64,000 nucleotides of DNA from Flavobacteriaceae bacterium UBA3339 (GTDB lineage: Bacteria; Bacteroidota; Bacteroidia; Flavobacteriales; Flavobacteriaceae). The notes under the pieces are model-generated. The model had not been told where the DNA came from, made no database searches, and was given only the letters and a program-made list of their open reading frames with translations. The DNA lies in the NCBI GenBank assembly GCA_002360925.1, contig DERN01000007.1, positions 1 through 64,000 of the forward strand. Direction: 5' to 3'. Below are positions 61,876 through 64,000 of this stretch, piece after piece (the stretch's first letter is position 1; each line of letters begins with the position of its first letter). A program made the position numbers and the translations under genes.

Positions 61876-63903
61876 ATGAAAAGTATCACTTTAAAAAGTT
61901 TATCCCTTACAAATTTCAAAGGGATTAAAAGTCTGCACATTGATTTTAACGATGTGACTAATATTCACGGAGCTAACGGAACCGGAAAAACAACCATTTT
62001 CGACGCGTTTACATGGCTTTTGTTTGGTAAAGATTCTCAGGATAAAAAAGATTTCGACATCAAACCTATTGACAAAAACGGCAATATCATTCAGAAAATT
62101 GAAAACGAGGTTGAAGGAACTTTGTTTTGTAATGGAGAGGAGATTGTTTTAAAACGTATTCATCGTGAAAAATGGGTAAAGAAAAGAGGTTTTTCTGAAC
62201 CGGAGTTTAACGGAAACGAAACGGTTTACTTCTGGAATGACGTTCCAATGAACGCGAAAGATTACACGGCAAAGATTAATGAGTTGTTAGACGAATCGAT
62301 TTTTAAATTGATTTCAAACCCTTTAGCATTCAATAATCTTAAATGGCAAGACCGTAGAAATGTTTTAATGAGCATTGCCGGAGATATTCAAGTCGATTAC
62401 TCTTTACACGGCTTAGATCATGTTTTGCAGTTAACGGAAAAGAAAAGCATTGCAGAGCTTAAAGCCGAAGTAAACGCAAAGGTTAAAAAGATTAAAGAGG
62501 AATTAAAACAGATTCCAACGCGAATAGATGAAGTTCAAAAATCTAAACCGGTTCCGTTATTATTCGATCAGTTAGAAAAAGAATTAACTGAGCATGAAGC
62601 TAAATTACAAGAGCTAGATGCTTTATTACATGATTCATCAAAACAGAATCAAGCTTTGCTAAATCGTAAAACTGAAATTCAAAATCAGATTTTCGAAAAG
62701 CAGAATCAAATCAATACTATTGAGTGGGAATTAAAGAACCAGGCTAACAATCAAACTAAAGTTGATACTTCTAAGATCGATTCTTTAAAGCAACAGCTAT
62801 CTAATCATCAGTTTGAATTATCTAATGCAAAATCAAACCTGCAGCAGATTGAAAACAAAGGCGTTTCAGATAAAAATCAGTTAGATAGTCTTGATTTTGA
62901 CATGGCTCGTTTACGTGAAGAATGGAAAAGTGTTAATTCAGAAACACTTTCATTTGACGAATCAGCATTTCATTGTCCGGCTTGTAAACGTGAATTTGAA
63001 AGCGGAGATGTTGAGTCCAAAAAAGCAGAATTAACTGCAAACTTCAACAAATCGAAATCTAATCGATTAACAACGATCAACCAAAGAGGCGGCGCGTTAA
63101 AATCAGAACATGAACAAATTTCAAAACAACTTGCTGAATCTGCACCAAGAATCGAAAGTCAAAAAGCTTACATTTCAAAGCTACAATCCGAAATCAATTC
63201 TATTGAATCAGCAATTCAACTAGAGCAAAATGTTTTAGCTTCTGCCGATACAAAGTCAGCTGATAGTGTTTTAACAGAATTAATTCTTTCACATCCGCAA
63301 CATGGTAATCTAAAAATAGAAATCGAGAATCTAACAAGTGAACTAAACTCTATTCAACCGATTAAAAATGAAGAATTGGAACAAGAAAAACAATCGGTTC
63401 AAAATCGTATTAAAGAAATCAATGCAAGTCTAGGAGTTAAGTTACAAATAGCTGCTGCTGATAACAGAATTAAAGAGTTAGAACAAGAAGAGTCTAAACT
63501 TTCAAATTCTTTACTTGAACTTGAAAAACAAGAATTCGATATCGAGAAGTTTATAAAACTTGGAATAGAAGCGTTAGAAAATAGCATTAACGAGAAATTC
63601 TCATTTGTTAAGTTTAGAATGTTCGATACGCAAATCAATGGCGGAGAAGTTGAATGTTGCGATGCTTTAATTAATGGCGTTCCGTTTAACAGTGCAAATA
63701 CCGCTTCAAAAATAAACGCTGGTATCGACATTATTAATACACTATGTGATTTCTATCAAGTAAATGCACCTATCGTAATCGACAACAGAGAATCGGTATC
63801 AGAATTAATCGATTCCAATTCTCAAATCATCAACCTAATTGTAAGCGAATTAGATAAACAGTTACGAGTATCTGATCAAATTTCTAATTTACAAACAGCA
63901 TAA
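61876..63903 (+). CDS. SMC/RecF-like ATPase with a zinc hook
   Basis: 675 residues. Walker A is in HGANGTGKTT (about 33-42), a KKDFDIKPIDKNG loop follows, and two long coiled-coil arms (about 190-350 and 390-560) flank a FHCPACKREF block (CxxC zinc hook near 370). The C-terminal Walker B-like segment is APIVIDNRESVSEL with the SMC-type D-loop region. It resembles the ATPase next to RecT in Bacteroidota phages, with a likely role in handling DNA ends, as SbcC and Rad50 do. Confidence 0.85.
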   Translation: MKSITLKSLSLTNFKGIKSLHIDFNDVTNIHGANGTGKTTIFDAFTWLLFGKDSQDKKDFDIKPIDKNGNIIQKIENEVEGTLFCNGEEIVLKRIHREKWVKKRGFSEPEFNGNETVYFWNDVPMNAKDYTAKINELLDESIFKLISNPLAFNNLKWQDRRNVLMSIAGDIQVDYSLHGLDHVLQLTEKKSIAELKAEVNAKVKKIKEELKQIPTRIDEVQKSKPVPLLFDQLEKELTEHEAKLQELDALLHDSSKQNQALLNRKTEIQNQIFEKQNQINTIEWELKNQANNQTKVDTSKIDSLKQQLSNHQFELSNAKSNLQQIENKGVSDKNQLDSLDFDMARLREEWKSVNSETLSFDESAFHCPACKREFESGDVESKKAELTANFNKSKSNRLTTINQRGGALKSEHEQISKQLAESAPRIESQKAYISKLQSEINSIESAIQLEQNVLASADTKSADSVLTELILSHPQHGNLKIEIENLTSELNSIQPIKNEELEQEKQSVQNRIKEINASLGVKLQIAAADNRIKELEQEESKLSNSLLELEKQEFDIEKFIKLGIEALENSINEKFSFVKFRMFDTQINGGEVECCDALINGVPFNSANTASKINAGIDIINTLCDFYQVNAPIVIDNRESVSELIDSNSQIINLIVSELDKQLRVSDQISNLQTA

Positions 63904-63914
63904 TAATTTACATC

Positions 63915-64000
63915 ATGAATACACAAAATAACAACACAGCATTAGTAGATGCTAAAAGAGATATTTCGGCTAAAGTTCTAGCTAAAGTAGAATCATTTCA
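63915..64000 (+). CDS. RecT-like single-strand annealing protein, start only
   Basis: Only 28 codons are in the window: MNTQNNNTALVDAKRDIS, then AKVLAKVESF. The start and the AKVLAKVESF helix resemble RecT/Redbeta proteins. The position after the SMC-like ATPase supports it. Most of the gene lies past the end. Confidence 0.6.
   Translation, partial: MNTQNNNTALVDAKRDISAKVLAKVESF

Larger units (their letters stand above)
43104..64000. mobile_element. Prophage, left part (right end outside the window)
   Basis: A tyrosine integrase, capsid, packaging and tail genes, an S24 repressor, and SMC-like and RecT-like recombination genes form one block with phage order. The left boundary is placed between the SAM hydrolase and the integrase, but no attachment repeat could be confirmed because the other end is not visible. 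Late genes run on the minus strand, early genes on the plus strand. The late operon ends after the tape measure. Confidence 0.9.

Noticed and set aside
1..64000. Insertion sequences or transposases
   Set aside because: No transposase motif, terminal inverted repeats or flanking duplications were seen anywhere in the window.

Overview
The window is a piece of chromosome from an AT-rich member of the Flavobacteriales (Bacteroidota), with the left part of an integrated prophage. The evidence is the gliding-motility genes gldF and gldG, many promoters of the Bacteroidota type (-7 box TAnnTTTG, often with TTG about 19-20 bases upstream), almost no Shine-Dalgarno sequences, and the makeup of the RNR, OxyR/Dps and Pst loci. 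Genus cannot be fixed from sequence alone.

Host part (1-43.1 kb). The left edge carries three tandem minus-strand promoters that probably drive an rRNA operon lying outside the window. Then come a phosphate ABC transporter (pstSCAB, no phoU), an ABC-F ATPase, nhaA, lipA, a GAPDH, a PhnA-type protein, serC, a long-chain acyl-CoA ligase, an M1 aminopeptidase, a DEAD-box helicase, a Sua5/YciO-type threonylcarbamoyl-AMP synthase, a membrane-protein gene split by one in-frame TAG, a PcrA/UvrD helicase, SRP RNA, glutaminyl cyclase and a YceI-like lipoprotein. A ribonucleotide reductase locus follows: a B12-dependent class II enzyme on the minus strand, divergent from class I nrdB-nrdA, which has a cobalamin riboswitch in its leader. 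Further right are pepD, ilvE, an operon of a DUF4920 lipoprotein, a CxxCH lipoprotein and mnmD, the divergent oxyR/dps pair, dnaN, gldG-gldF and a SAM hydrolase.

Prophage part (about 43.1 kb to beyond 64 kb). A divergent tyrosine integrase (+) is followed by a long minus-strand operon, read right to left. It holds TerS, TerL, portal, a 39-residue ORF, prohead protease, HK97-like capsid, connector and tail-completion proteins, tail tube, small pre-tape genes and a 1192-residue tape measure. The operon stops there: no tail-tip, fibre, holin or lysin gene lies before the integrase. Upstream of terS is a possible attenuated leader, then a cassette of four uncharacterised genes (two lipoproteins, two proteins sharing an N-terminal motif), then an S24-type repressor.

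The 600 bases right of the repressor hold palindromic operators, a GC-rich heavily structured non-coding stretch ending in a strong terminator, and a tRNA-Leu-like element without a normal anticodon arm. Early genes follow on the plus strand: two small ORFs (one an excisionase-like DNA-binding protein), an unknown protein, a zinc-hook SMC-like ATPase and the start of a RecT-like annealing protein.

The best leads for something undescribed are the structured RNA plus tRNA-like pair at 60.5-60.9 kb, the four-gene cassette (one member has a chromosomal relative at 22.0 kb), the leader before terS, and the tail-less late operon. All functional statements rest on motifs and family knowledge read by eye. 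No database search was possible.
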